Position numbers and translations under genes: made by a program. A model generated the notes under the pieces. The model searched no databases, was not told the DNA's origin, and saw nothing but the letters and a program-made list of their open reading frames with translations. DNA of 64,000 bases from Intestinibacter bartlettii (GTDB lineage Bacteria; Bacillota; Clostridia; Peptostreptococcales; Peptostreptococcaceae). The DNA is taken from the NCBI GenBank assembly GCA_025148965.1, contig CP102273.1:744001-808000 (forward strand), written 5' to 3'. Of the stretch, positions 42,726 through 51,108 are shown one piece after another (within the stretch, counting starts at the first letter, position 1; each line of letters starts with the position of its first letter).

Positions 42726-43364
42726 TTATTTCAATTTTAAAAAAGCTAATAAAATTAATGTCACACCACTTAACCAAGAAAGATTTAGCTCTGTTTTTTC
42801 TGCTATTTTATTTCCAACAAAGCAACCACCCAATATTGCAATTATATTTATAATAAGTGAAAATATTATTATTTGAATAAAGTTAGCCGCGACTAAACCT
42901 GCTCCAAAACCTGCCGCCAATCCATCTAGCGAGAGTGCTAATGCTAATGAGAATGATTCTTTTGGTGATAAGGTAAGCGAATGATCAACATCGGCTGCTG
43001 TATTATCTATATATACATTTAAAAAAAATCTAAAGTCGGAAACTTTAAATTCATAATTGCGTGTTAATGAGCCTTTAGGTCCTATTAAAGCTTTTAAGGT
43101 GCTATCAAATAATTTGGTCAATCCAAGCATTAAAAGCATCGCAAAGCAAATACTTGTTGTAAATACGGAGGGAATGAATTTACTTACAAAACTACCAGTA
43201 AATAAGGCAATCCCCAAAATAGTAGTAGAAACAACATTAATGATTAAAGCTGATTTAAAGGGTATTTTTATTTTACTTGTGGCATAAGCGAAACTTGCTA
43301 CAAAAGCATCTATAGATAAAGCGCCTACAAGCAAAATGGAATTAAACGAAGATAAAAAATTCAT
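42726..43364 (-). CDS. ytaF: YtaF/MntP-like membrane protein
   Basis: A 212-residue protein of six membrane helices in two homologous halves, each with a small acidic motif (ALSIDAFVASFAYA and ALSLDGLAAGFGAG). These D-containing motifs are characteristic of the MntP manganese exporter/YtaF superfamily; the long loop between halves fits YtaF, a sporulation membrane protein in Bacillus. I chose ATG 43364, preceded by AAAAGGGGG, over an upstream ATG at 43418 with no ribosome site. A cation-efflux role is likely by family; sporulation role is inferred. Confidence 0.8.
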   Translation of the reverse strand: MNFLSSFNSILLVGALSIDAFVASFAYATSKIKIPFKSALIINVVSTTILGIALFTGSFVSKFIPSVFTTSICFAMLLMLGLTKLFDSTLKALIGPKGSLTRNYEFKVSDFRFFLNVYIDNTAADVDHSLTLSPKESFSLALALSLDGLAAGFGAGLVAANFIQIIIFSLIINIIAILGGCFVGNKIAEKTELNLSWLSGVTLILLAFLKLK

Positions 43365-43559
43365 GGTGTTTGTATACCCCCTTTTACAATAAGCATTGAA
43401 ACTTATTAATTTTTGCATAGTTTAACTATATATTAACAATATATGAGGGGGTAATTTTTTGGTGACATTAAAAACAGGGGGCGAGATTTTATTTATTAAA
43501 CTAATGAGCATAATATATATAAAGTAGAAATTATCATAGGAACTATATTTGGAGGAAAT

Positions 43560-44441
43560 ATGATTAGATTATTTTTTATATTAATAACATTGTTCGCAGT
43601 AGAAAGAGTTGTTTCGAAAAGGATAAATACATATAAAATTAAAAAAGTTAAAACATTGATCCATCAGATAAATAATCAATATAAATATTTATTTAAAGGA
43701 AAGTCTGAGTATATTAATTTTTATCAATGGCTAATACTTTTTATTTCACAAGCATTTGTAGTATATGCGCTTGTGAGATATATAGTTAAAAAGATTTTTA
43801 GATATGTAGAAGAAAATTATATCTTGTTTGGTAAGACATTAACTATCATTTTTTTGATATTATTTCTATATTTTGTTATAGGATATTTATTATTGTCGAT
43901 TTCTAAGATATACAAATTTTTATATAAAATACAAGATAAAATAACAAAAACAGATTTATTGATAAGTTACTTCATAATAAGTATGTATATGACAATTTTA
44001 ATAATATTTCCCGGAGAATTTGCGAAAAACTACAAAATAGGCTTGGTGGGAGTGACCTTGAGTTACTTTTTAAATTTAAAAGTATTACTTAGAATAATAA
44101 GAAGCCCTGAAATTGCCGATTTTAAAGGGCAAACTAAAAAAACTGATGGACTTGATAGTGTAGGAGTTATGGCAGTAATTGTTTTATTAATGGTTGTAAT
44201 AAGTCTGGCGCTTGCAGTATGCTTTATTAGTTGTAGTGGAGAAGGTGTATATACCAACAACCCTACGTTTTTTGATTTATTTTATTATACTATTATCACG
44301 TTTGCAACAGTTGGTTATGGAGATATAAGTCCAGTTTCGCCTATTGCAAAATTTATGAGTATCGTTATTTCAATGACGAGCATACTCTGTTTGACAGTTT
44401 TTATCTCTTCTGTTTTATCTTACAAAGGAACAGAAGATTAG
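43560..44441 (+). CDS. Potassium-channel-like membrane protein
   Basis: A 293-residue protein with about five to six hydrophobic segments. The last 90 residues form a two-helix ion channel unit with the selectivity filter TVGYGDISP (about residue 256) between helices. There is no visible RCK/TrkA_N nucleotide-binding domain after the pore, unlike many bacterial K+ channels. TTTGGAGGAAAT before ATG. Confidence 0.85.
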   Translation: MIRLFFILITLFAVERVVSKRINTYKIKKVKTLIHQINNQYKYLFKGKSEYINFYQWLILFISQAFVVYALVRYIVKKIFRYVEENYILFGKTLTIIFLILFLYFVIGYLLLSISKIYKFLYKIQDKITKTDLLISYFIISMYMTILIIFPGEFAKNYKIGLVGVTLSYFLNLKVLLRIIRSPEIADFKGQTKKTDGLDSVGVMAVIVLLMVVISLALAVCFISCSGEGVYTNNPTFFDLFYYTIITFATVGYGDISPVSPIAKFMSIVISMTSILCLTVFISSVLSYKGTED

Positions 44442-44555
44442 TATTAGAACATTTTAAAATAGATAATTGTATGTAGCTATTATATAAATGTATATAAATG
44501 AAAGTTATGTAATAAAAATATTAAATATATAATTTAATTTATTACAAAAATTGTA

Positions 44556-44586
44556 TTGACTTGGAGTTAACTTCAAGGAATAAAAT
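44556..44586 (+). promoter_or_regulatory. MerR-type promoter/operator for the RibD_C reductase-cupin pair
   Basis: -35 TTGACT (44556-44561) and -10 TAAATT-like TAAAAT (44581-44586) are separated by 19 bases, the elongated spacer diagnostic of MerR-family control. The spacer holds the dyad CTTGGAGTTAACTTCAAG (44560-44577), one mismatch from a perfect palindrome, typical of AdhR/SoxR-like regulators. The regulator gene is not in this window. Confidence 0.75.
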
Positions 44587-44633
44587 TATAAATAAGTTAA
44601 TAACAAAGAGAAATTTGACAGGAGGTTTAACAA

Positions 44634-45356
44634 ATGAATAGACCATATATATTCTGCCATATGCTAACTTCTCTAGACGGCAAAATCATGGGAAATTATA
44701 TGAGTACGCCAGAAGGCGAAACAGGTTCGACCATATTTTATGATTTAGCATTTGGCAAAGACAGATATTATAAACATCAAGGTTGGATATCGGGTAGAGT
44801 TACAACAGATGACAATTTTACATTTTATAAAAAGCCAGATTTAGATGAGGATGCAGAAATAGTACCAGAAGGGGACTATGTTGCAGATTTTCATGAAAAC
44901 ATTCATTATGTTTCAATAGACCCATCGGGAGTTCTTGGATGGGACAAAAATTATATCATATATCAAGATACAAGAGCTCATGTAATAGAAGTTCTTACAA
45001 ATAAAGCTAGTAATTCTTATAAGGATCTTCTTAGAAAACTAGGAATATCTTATATAATTGCAGGCGATACAACTTTAGATTATGAAGTTTTATTAGAAAA
45101 ATTAAAAAAACTATTTAAGATAGAACTTCTTATGTTAGGCGGTGGAGGTGTACTTAACTGGTCATTTATCCAAGAAGGGTTATGTGATGAAGTTAGTGTT
45201 ATTATGGCAGCATGTGCAGATGGTTCTACAAAAACACCTACACTATTTATGGAAAAGGAAGGACTTAGCGATGATAAGCCAGTTCACTTTAAATTAGAAG
45301 ACGTAAAGATTATGGAAGGAGATAGTCTTTGGTTACGTTATAAAATTAAAAAATAA
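44634..45356 (+). CDS. RibD C-terminal-domain / dihydrofolate reductase-like NADPH reductase
   Basis: A 240-residue Rossmann-like reductase with HMLTSLDGKIMG at the N-terminus, ISGRVTTDDNF, and the nucleotide-binding LMLGGGGVLNWSFIQEGLCDEV. This is the RibD_C fold without the RibD deaminase half, so it is unlikely to serve riboflavin synthesis here. CAGGAGG before ATG. Co-transcribed with a cupin 14 bases downstream from a MerR-type promoter, which suggests a stress- or electrophile-inducible detoxification pair. Confidence 0.82.
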   Translation: MNRPYIFCHMLTSLDGKIMGNYMSTPEGETGSTIFYDLAFGKDRYYKHQGWISGRVTTDDNFTFYKKPDLDEDAEIVPEGDYVADFHENIHYVSIDPSGVLGWDKNYIIYQDTRAHVIEVLTNKASNSYKDLLRKLGISYIIAGDTTLDYEVLLEKLKKLFKIELLMLGGGGVLNWSFIQEGLCDEVSVIMAACADGSTKTPTLFMEKEGLSDDKPVHFKLEDVKIMEGDSLWLRYKIKK

Positions 45357-45370
45357 AAGGGGTAATTAAA

Positions 45371-45778
45371 ATGGAAAAAGAACTTAGTGTATTTAAAATA
45401 GGTCAAACAAATGATGCTTATGCAAAATTTTTTACAGGTCAAAGTTATTTAAACATGTTATCTTTAGAACAAGTTGTAGTAGGTAATGTAACTTTTGAAC
45501 CAGGATGTCGTAACTTCTGGCATATACACCATGCAAAATCAGGTGGAGGACAAATCCTACTTTGTACTGCTGGAAGAGGATATTATCAAGAATGGGGAAA
45601 AGAAGCAGTAGAACTTAATCCTGGTGATGTAATAAATATACCGGCAGGTGTAAAACATTGGCATGGGGCAGCAAAAGATAGTTGGTTCCAACACTTAGCA
45701 ATAGAAGTACCAGGAGTTGATACAAAAAACGAATGGTGTGAAGAAGTAAGTGATAAAGAGTATAATAAATTAAAATAA
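45371..45778 (+). CDS. Cupin-domain protein (135 aa)
   Basis: A single cupin barrel. Metal ligands are visible in FWHIHHAKSGGGQ (H-x-H) and the second motif GDVINIPAGVKHWHG. Resembles carboxymuconolactone-decarboxylase-associated cupins often paired with reductases. Starts 14 bases after the reductase gene, with AAGGGGTAA as ribosome site. Enzymatic role unproven. Confidence 0.85.
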   Translation: MEKELSVFKIGQTNDAYAKFFTGQSYLNMLSLEQVVVGNVTFEPGCRNFWHIHHAKSGGGQILLCTAGRGYYQEWGKEAVELNPGDVINIPAGVKHWHGAAKDSWFQHLAIEVPGVDTKNEWCEEVSDKEYNKLK

Positions 45779-45794
45779 AAATATAGATGTTATC

Positions 45795-45824
45795 AATCCT
45801 AGATTTTAAGCCTAGGATTTTTTT
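45795..45824 (+). terminator. Terminator after the cupin gene
   Basis: AATCCTAG and CTAGGATT form a perfect 8-bp stem followed by seven Ts. Confidence 0.85.
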
Positions 45825-45873
45825 CGTATTAAAATATGATAAAATTAAAAGAAAGAAATCGTTTTTTGTAGAA

Positions 45874-46470
45874 AAACAAAAGTTAAAGTAATATCTGAAG
45901 GATTAAATGTCAGAAAAGGACCTTTGACACAATATGATTCTATAGGCAAGGTATCAAAAGGTTATGTATTTGATGCCATTGGAAAATCAGGAAGCTGGTA
46001 TTAAGTAAATTATAACGGACAAAATGCATATATATCAGGAAACTTAAAATATGTAGAGCCAATGTTTATAAACATTAATAACTTCGATTCAATGCCAGTA
46101 GATTCTAGTATCGATGAAGTATGTGGATTGCTTGGAGTAAATGGAATGAATGCTGCTGAATATAACACTACTGTAAAGGATATGAAGACTTTGATTAATA
46201 AGTTATCTAATAAATATCCTAAAAAAAATTATATACAAAAAGTTTTTCCTATTGGAAGAAAATACTCAAAAACAGTTATTAATAGAATTACAAACTATAA
46301 TAATGAAATCGAAAAATATTGCAAGACTATATCAAATGTAAAATTTATAGATGCGACTACAGGATTTGTAGATTCTTAAAGTATCCTGATGCTGAGGGGA
46401 TACATATTATTCTAAGTAAATACCAAATGTTCTTTGATAATATTGGAAAAGCAATGTTGAATATTTTAGC
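45874..46470 (+). pseudogene. Disrupted SH3b plus SGNH-hydrolase-like secreted protein
   Basis: Translation gives an SH3b domain (VKVISEGLNVRKGP, GKSGSWY), an in-frame TAA at about 46000, then a segment ending NVKFIDATTGFVDS and, after a frameshift near 46379, LKYPDAEGIHIILSKYQMFF. The last parts match the C-terminus of SGNH/GDSL hydrolases (IDATTGF, DAEGIH). Both ends are missing: no signal peptide remains and the 3' end meets another gene fragment. Likely a former cell wall or phage-lysis-type hydrolase. Confidence 0.75.
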
Positions 46471-46686
46471 TATTGGATGAACATCAAACTCAGTAGTGCT
46501 AAGATAGTTTGTGAAAGGAGAACCTTGAATCGTATCCCCAGCATCTATTATTAACGTATTACCGTCCTTTTCAAATTGATTTATTATGTTTAATAGACCT
46601 ATATTTTTTTGTGACCTATCAATATAATCTGTTGGGTACACATAACCGTGTAAGTCAGATGTAAAGTAGATTTTTAAGTTTTTCAT
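46450..46686 (-). pseudogene. Truncated 5'-nucleotidase/2',3'-cyclic phosphodiesterase (UshA-like), N-terminal fragment
   Basis: The first 78 residues, starting MKNLKIYFTSDLHGYVYP, carry the metallophosphoesterase motifs DLHG and DAGDTIQGSP and continue to HPIAKIFNIA, where the next expected motif (GNHEF) is absent because the frame runs into antisense of the SGNH pseudogene. AGGTGTCA precedes the ATG. Roughly 85 percent of the gene (usually 500 residues) is lost. Confidence 0.8.
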
Positions 46687-46855
46687 TGTGACACCTCTTT
46701 AATTGTTAATCCGTATATTTATATTACCTCAAAATCTTCATTTTATAAAGATAGTTATTTAATTTCATATACGTTACATATTGAAATTTTAATATTAAAC
46801 CATAGAAAAGCAAAACAAATAATAATTAAAATATTGAAGTATTAGGAGAATGAAT

Positions 46856-47497
46856 ATGAACAGAAAAAGAATAACAAAAAAAGCAACATTAGCATTAGTA
46901 GCGATGATGACAGTAACATCAGTAGTAGGATGTTCACAGTCAAATAACTCAAATAAAAACCAACAAGGCTCAAATCAAAAGACTGAACAAAAAACAGAAC
47001 AAAAAACAGACAAAAATACAAACTCAAGTTTATCATCTAGCACAATATTTAAAGATATGAAAACTACAGATATAGATGGAAATAAGGTAGATAAATCTAT
47101 ATTCTCAAAATATAAACTGACTATGGTCAATGTGTGGAACACAGGCTGCAGCCCATGTATATCAGAAATACCAACATTAGATAGATTAAACAAAGAATAT
47201 AGAGAAAAAGGTGTTTCGATAAAAGGTATGTTGCTAGAATCGGGAATTGGATTAACTGATGAAGAAAAAGCTACAGCAAAAGAAATATTATCAAAAGCAA
47301 ATGCAACTTATCAACAATTAACAGTTACAAAAGATATGGTAGAAAAAGATGATACATTGCTTTTACAAGCATTCCCAACAACATTCTTTATAGATAAAGA
47401 TGGAAATATCGTTGATAGTATAGAAGGTTCTAACGATTATGATGGCTGGAAAGCAAAAATAGATGAAGTATTAAAGAAGGTAGAAGCAAATGAATAA
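46856..47497 (+). CDS. TlpA-like thioredoxin-fold lipoprotein
   Basis: Extracytoplasmic thiol-disulfide protein. Signal peptide ends with the lipobox SVVGC; a Q/K/T-rich linker follows to about residue 55, then a redoxin fold with VWNTGCSPC as active site and the cis-proline loop QAFPTTFFIDKDG. ATG 46856 has AGGAGA six bases upstream, better than ATG 46850. First gene of a probable operon with the CxxC mini-protein and polyferredoxin; the three are likely to cooperate in transmembrane reductant transfer. Confidence 0.9.
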   Translation: MNRKRITKKATLALVAMMTVTSVVGCSQSNNSNKNQQGSNQKTEQKTEQKTDKNTNSSLSSSTIFKDMKTTDIDGNKVDKSIFSKYKLTMVNVWNTGCSPCISEIPTLDRLNKEYREKGVSIKGMLLESGIGLTDEEKATAKEILSKANATYQQLTVTKDMVEKDDTLLLQAFPTTFFIDKDGNIVDSIEGSNDYDGWKAKIDEVLKKVEANE

Positions 47498-47639
47498 TAT
47501 TATAAAAAAAAATAAAGTAGGTTTAGCAATATTTATTGCAGGGATGCTTTTTGTATCTCTTGGAATTCACAGACAAGAACATAAAGTTGTGTCAAAGAAA
47601 TCAAATATTATATGTCTTGAATGTATAGGAATTGGATAG
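47490..47639 (+). CDS. CD1871A-like CxxC mini-protein (49 aa)
   Basis: A tiny protein: K-rich start, one membrane helix (VGLAIFIAGMLFVSLGI, 10-26), a short basic linker and C42-L-E-C45 followed by IGIG. This is the pattern of the CD1871A family found between TlpA-like and 4Fe-4S membrane proteins in Clostridioides and relatives. It overlaps the end of the TlpA-like gene by eight bases and ends eight bases before the polyferredoxin start, so it is part of the operon. Probably an electron relay at the membrane; function unproven. Confidence 0.75.
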   Translation: MNNIIKKNKVGLAIFIAGMLFVSLGIHRQEHKVVSKKSNIICLECIGIG

Positions 47640-47647
47640 GTGATAGT

Positions 47648-48565
47648 ATGGATTTAATAAGAAAGATAAAGTCAAACCTGAGGCTAACCGTTCAAATAGT
47701 GTTTACTGCATTGACTAATGGATACTTTTTGGGCTTTGCAAAAGGGAAGATATATCAAGGTGATAGTAAACAACTATGTGTACCTGGGCTGAATTGTTAT
47801 TCATGCCCAGGGGCGATAGGGTCTTGTCCAATAGGTTCTTTACAGGCCGTATTGGGAAGTAGAAATTTTAAATTTTCATTTTATATAATAGGATTTTTAA
47901 TGATGGTTGGGGCGTTTGTAGGAAGATTTGTGTGTGGATGGCTATGTCCATTTGGATTAGTACAAGACTTGCTTTACAAAATTCCATTTATTAAAAAAAT
48001 TAAAAAGGTGCCTTTGGATAAGCCATTAAGATATCTTAAATATGTTATATTAGTAGTATTTGTAATTATAATGCCGCTTACACTGACAAACTTTGCAGGA
48101 GAGGGTAATCCTTGGTTTTGCAAATTAATTTGTCCATCAGGAACATTGCTTGGAGGGGTACCTCTAGTCTCAATGAACAGTTCACTTAGAAAAATAATTG
48201 GACCATTGTTTACTTGGAAGATGTTTATATTAGTGAGTGTTGTTATATTATCAATAAAAATTTATAGACCGTTTTGTAAATACTTATGTCCATTAGGTGC
48301 TATATATGGGCTATTCAACAAGTATTCTCTTTATAAATATGAAATTGATGAAGACAAATGTACAAAATGTGGATTATGTGAGAGAAAATGTGACATGAAT
48401 GTCGCAGTATACAAAACTCCAAACAGTGCAGAATGTATAAGATGTGGAAAATGTATAAAAGTTTGCCCAAGAGGAGCTATAAAAACTACATTTACAAAAA
48501 CAAAAGAAGCAGCTTGTAATTCAAAATGTTCTGGATGTAAGTCAAATTGTGCAAGCAAAAATTAA
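47648..48565 (+). CDS. NapH/CcoG-like polyferredoxin membrane protein
   Basis: A 305-residue protein with four to five membrane helices and many cysteines: CYSCPGAIGSCP, VCGWLCPFG, CKLICPSG, FCKYLCPLG, then two [4Fe-4S] ferredoxin motifs CTKCGLCERKC and CIRCGKCIKVCP, and a final C-rich tail CNSKCSGCKSNC. It likely passes electrons across the membrane to the TlpA-like lipoprotein. Start ATG 47648 has AGGTGAT seven bases upstream; an in-frame ATG at 47621 lies inside the preceding gene. Confidence 0.88.
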   Translation: MDLIRKIKSNLRLTVQIVFTALTNGYFLGFAKGKIYQGDSKQLCVPGLNCYSCPGAIGSCPIGSLQAVLGSRNFKFSFYIIGFLMMVGAFVGRFVCGWLCPFGLVQDLLYKIPFIKKIKKVPLDKPLRYLKYVILVVFVIIMPLTLTNFAGEGNPWFCKLICPSGTLLGGVPLVSMNSSLRKIIGPLFTWKMFILVSVVILSIKIYRPFCKYLCPLGAIYGLFNKYSLYKYEIDEDKCTKCGLCERKCDMNVAVYKTPNSAECIRCGKCIKVCPRGAIKTTFTKTKEAACNSKCSGCKSNCASKN

Positions 48566-48670
48566 TAAAAGCCTTTAAGTTTAAATTAAAACATAAAAAA
48601 GATATTTAATATAATATTTAAATTATAGTATACTATAAAATATAATTAAAAGATGATGAGGTTGAAAAAA

Positions 48671-49336
48671 GTGAGCACAAAAATATTAATAGTAGAAGAT
48701 GAGATAGATATAAGAGAAGGGATAAGTGAATATTTATCCGAAGTTGGATATGATGTTATGGTTGCTGAAGATGGGCAAGAAGGTATCGACTTATTCAAAT
48801 CAAATGAATTTGATTTAGTTTTATTGGATATAATGCTACCAAAAATAAATGGGTTTGGTGTATTGAGCCAAATAAGAGAAATAAGCGATGTTCCTGTTAT
48901 GATGCTTACTGCAATGACTGATGATTACAGTCAAATCATGAGTTTTAATGAAAAAGCCGATGATTATATAACAAAACCATTTTCGGTTGTAGTACTTCAC
49001 AAAAGAATTGAAGCTTTGCAAAGACGTATTCAAGGAAGACAACAAAATAACAAATGGATTTATAAAGATGTTGAGGTGGATTTTTTAGGATTTTGTGCAA
49101 AGAAAGATAATAATCCAGTAGATTTAAAACCAAAGGAAATAAAGTTATTGGAATTATTAATTAAGCACAAAAACCAGGTGCTAACAAGAAATCAAATGTT
49201 AGATAGTCTTTGGGAAATAGATGAGGCCCCAGCTGATCGTGTTATTGATGTATATATTAAAAATCTTAGAAAAAAACTAGATTTAGATTGTATTACAACT
49301 GTAAAAGGTATTGGGTATAAGTTTGAGGATAAGTAA
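48671..49336 (+). CDS. OmpR-family response regulator
   Basis: Receiver domain (1-115) with the phosphorylation site LVLLDIML and K of KPF; winged-helix DNA-binding domain (125-220) with LKPKEIKLLELLIKH and RVIDVYIKNLRKKL. GTG at 48671 is the best start (GATGAGG ten bases upstream); an in-frame ATG at 48653 overlaps the ribosome site. Its stop overlaps the kinase ATG by one base. Lies 105 bases after the polyferredoxin gene and probably regulates that redox operon. Confidence 0.92.
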   Translation: MSTKILIVEDEIDIREGISEYLSEVGYDVMVAEDGQEGIDLFKSNEFDLVLLDIMLPKINGFGVLSQIREISDVPVMMLTAMTDDYSQIMSFNEKADDYITKPFSVVVLHKRIEALQRRIQGRQQNNKWIYKDVEVDFLGFCAKKDNNPVDLKPKEIKLLELLIKHKNQVLTRNQMLDSLWEIDEAPADRVIDVYIKNLRKKLDLDCITTVKGIGYKFEDK

Positions 49337-50796
49337 TGAAAAAGATGAAACTATTCCAAAAAACATACCTATTTACAGTTGGGCTGATGGCAATTATCAT
49401 CATAATTTCTCACACTTTGTTGTATATGCTTTTGCCGAGTTTTTATACTAATAAAAAGCAGCAAGATTTAGACAACATAAGCTATCAATTAACAGAGCAA
49501 TTACAAAATAATAATTCAAATAAGAGCGATGAAATAGCTAAGAAATTTGCTGATATGCATAACATAAATATACTGTTGAGTGTAAATGGAAAAAATAAAG
49601 TATATGAAGGAATTAAAAGTTGTGATATATATATAAACCCAGATGCTTTAGATGAACAGTCGCTAGTTATAGACAATAAAACGGATTTTATAGAAGATAA
49701 TAAGAAATCAAATTCAACAGAAGTTAAAAATGATTTTCTAAAAATTAGTGATTCATCATTACTTTACACTAAAAAGTTAAAGACAAAAGATAACGTAGAT
49801 GCATCAATAAAAGTTGCTATGGATTTACAATATCTCCAAGAAGCGAGAAGTGTAGTATTTATGATATTACCATATTCTATCGGTATAAGTCTTATTATTT
49901 CATTATTTGCATCATATATATATACAAAAAAAATAACAAAACCAATAAAACAAATTTGTGACGTTACAAAAGAGATGCAAGTATTAAAAGAAGATGCATA
50001 TTGTGATATTAACACTGGCGATGAGATAGAGCTTTTAGCGACAAATATAAATAGTTTATATAAAAATTTATTAGATACGATTGATTCTTTGAAAGAGGAA
50101 ATTGAAAATGTGAGTAAATCGGAAAAAAGCAAGGTAGACTTCTTAAGAAGTGCCTCTCACGAATTAAAAACACCTCTTATGAGCATACATATAATGCTTG
50201 AAAATATGATTTTGAATATCGGGAAGTATAAAAATCATGATGTTTATCTCCCAAAATGTCAAGAAGCTGTTGTTAATTTAAGTAGTATGGTTCAAGAGAT
50301 ACTAGACACATCTAGACTTAACTCTTTGAACGGCGAAAAAGAATTGAAAGAAGTAGATTTAAAAATATTGATAGAAAGTATTATTGAGCCATATAAAATT
50401 ATCGCAAAATCAAAAAAAATCAATATGAACATAGATTATTCAAACTCATTAAATATAAATACTGATAAATCAATGTTAAAAAAGGCATTATCGAATATTA
50501 TATCTAATGCAGTGAATTATACCGATAATGGAAAAAATATAAATATATATTTTGAAAAAAATTCATTAATAATAGAAAATGAGTGTAAACCAATAGAACA
50601 AAATCATCTAGATCATATATTCGAGGCGTTTTATAGGGCGGAATTTGACAGAAATAAAAACACCGGAGGAAATGGGTTGGGACTTTATATTGTTCAACAA
50701 ATTCTAAAAACTTTAAATATCTCACACTCATTTGAAAGTGTTCAAAATGGTATGAAATTTACGATTAATTTTGAAGAAAATAACTTAATATGTTAA
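49336..50796 (+). CDS. Sensor histidine kinase
   Basis: 486 residues. Two membrane helices (about 8-33 and 175-198) frame an extracellular sensor domain of about 140 residues; HAMP-like linker follows, then the phospho-acceptor SASHELKTPL (about 272) and an ATPase domain with NIISNAVNYT and GGNGLGLYIVQQ. Partner of the preceding regulator, one-base overlap. Signal unknown; redox or wall stress are possible. Confidence 0.92.
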   Translation: MKKMKLFQKTYLFTVGLMAIIIIISHTLLYMLLPSFYTNKKQQDLDNISYQLTEQLQNNNSNKSDEIAKKFADMHNINILLSVNGKNKVYEGIKSCDIYINPDALDEQSLVIDNKTDFIEDNKKSNSTEVKNDFLKISDSSLLYTKKLKTKDNVDASIKVAMDLQYLQEARSVVFMILPYSIGISLIISLFASYIYTKKITKPIKQICDVTKEMQVLKEDAYCDINTGDEIELLATNINSLYKNLLDTIDSLKEEIENVSKSEKSKVDFLRSASHELKTPLMSIHIMLENMILNIGKYKNHDVYLPKCQEAVVNLSSMVQEILDTSRLNSLNGEKELKEVDLKILIESIIEPYKIIAKSKKINMNIDYSNSLNINTDKSMLKKALSNIISNAVNYTDNGKNINIYFEKNSLIIENECKPIEQNHLDHIFEAFYRAEFDRNKNTGGNGLGLYIVQQILKTLNISHSFESVQNGMKFTINFEENNLIC

Positions 50797-50797
50797 C

Positions 50798-50828
50798 AAA
50801 AAAGTAGGGGCTAAGCTCCTACTTTTTT
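50798..50828 (+). terminator. Terminator after the kinase
   Basis: AAAAAGTAGG(GG)CTAAGCTCCTACTTTTTT-type stem of about ten pairs with a short loop and T-run. Confidence 0.85.
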
Positions 50829-50907
50829 GTGTTTGTATATAGATAAAATATAAAAATATTGATAAAGTTATTGATAAAAATAAAAATCTAAAATAGTAAA
50901 GGAAATA

Positions 50908-50976
50908 ATGAAAAAGGTATTTAAATATATGGAAAAATACGAACTTTTTAATATATATGTTTTAATATATAAGTGA
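50908..50976 (+). CDS. Possible 22-residue leader peptide
   Basis: ATG with AAAGGAAAT upstream, then MKKVFKYMEKYELFNIYVLIYK and stop; amphipathic. It lies in the 312-bp gap before the nucleobase permease, which otherwise contains no riboswitch that I can recognise (no purine aptamer core). May be chance. Confidence 0.25.
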   Translation: MKKVFKYMEKYELFNIYVLIYK

Positions 50977-51108
50977 AAGTAGCATATTTTTTCTTAAAAA
51001 ATGATTTTTTTATTAATTAAACAACAAATTTTAATTTTTACAATTGTAAATTTAAAAGTTTTATAGTATACTAATTTCATATTAAGTTTACACACATGAA
51101 AGGGACAC

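Noticed and set aside
50829-51108. Purine riboswitch before the nucleobase permease
   Set aside because: No conserved aptamer core or terminator alternative could be found.
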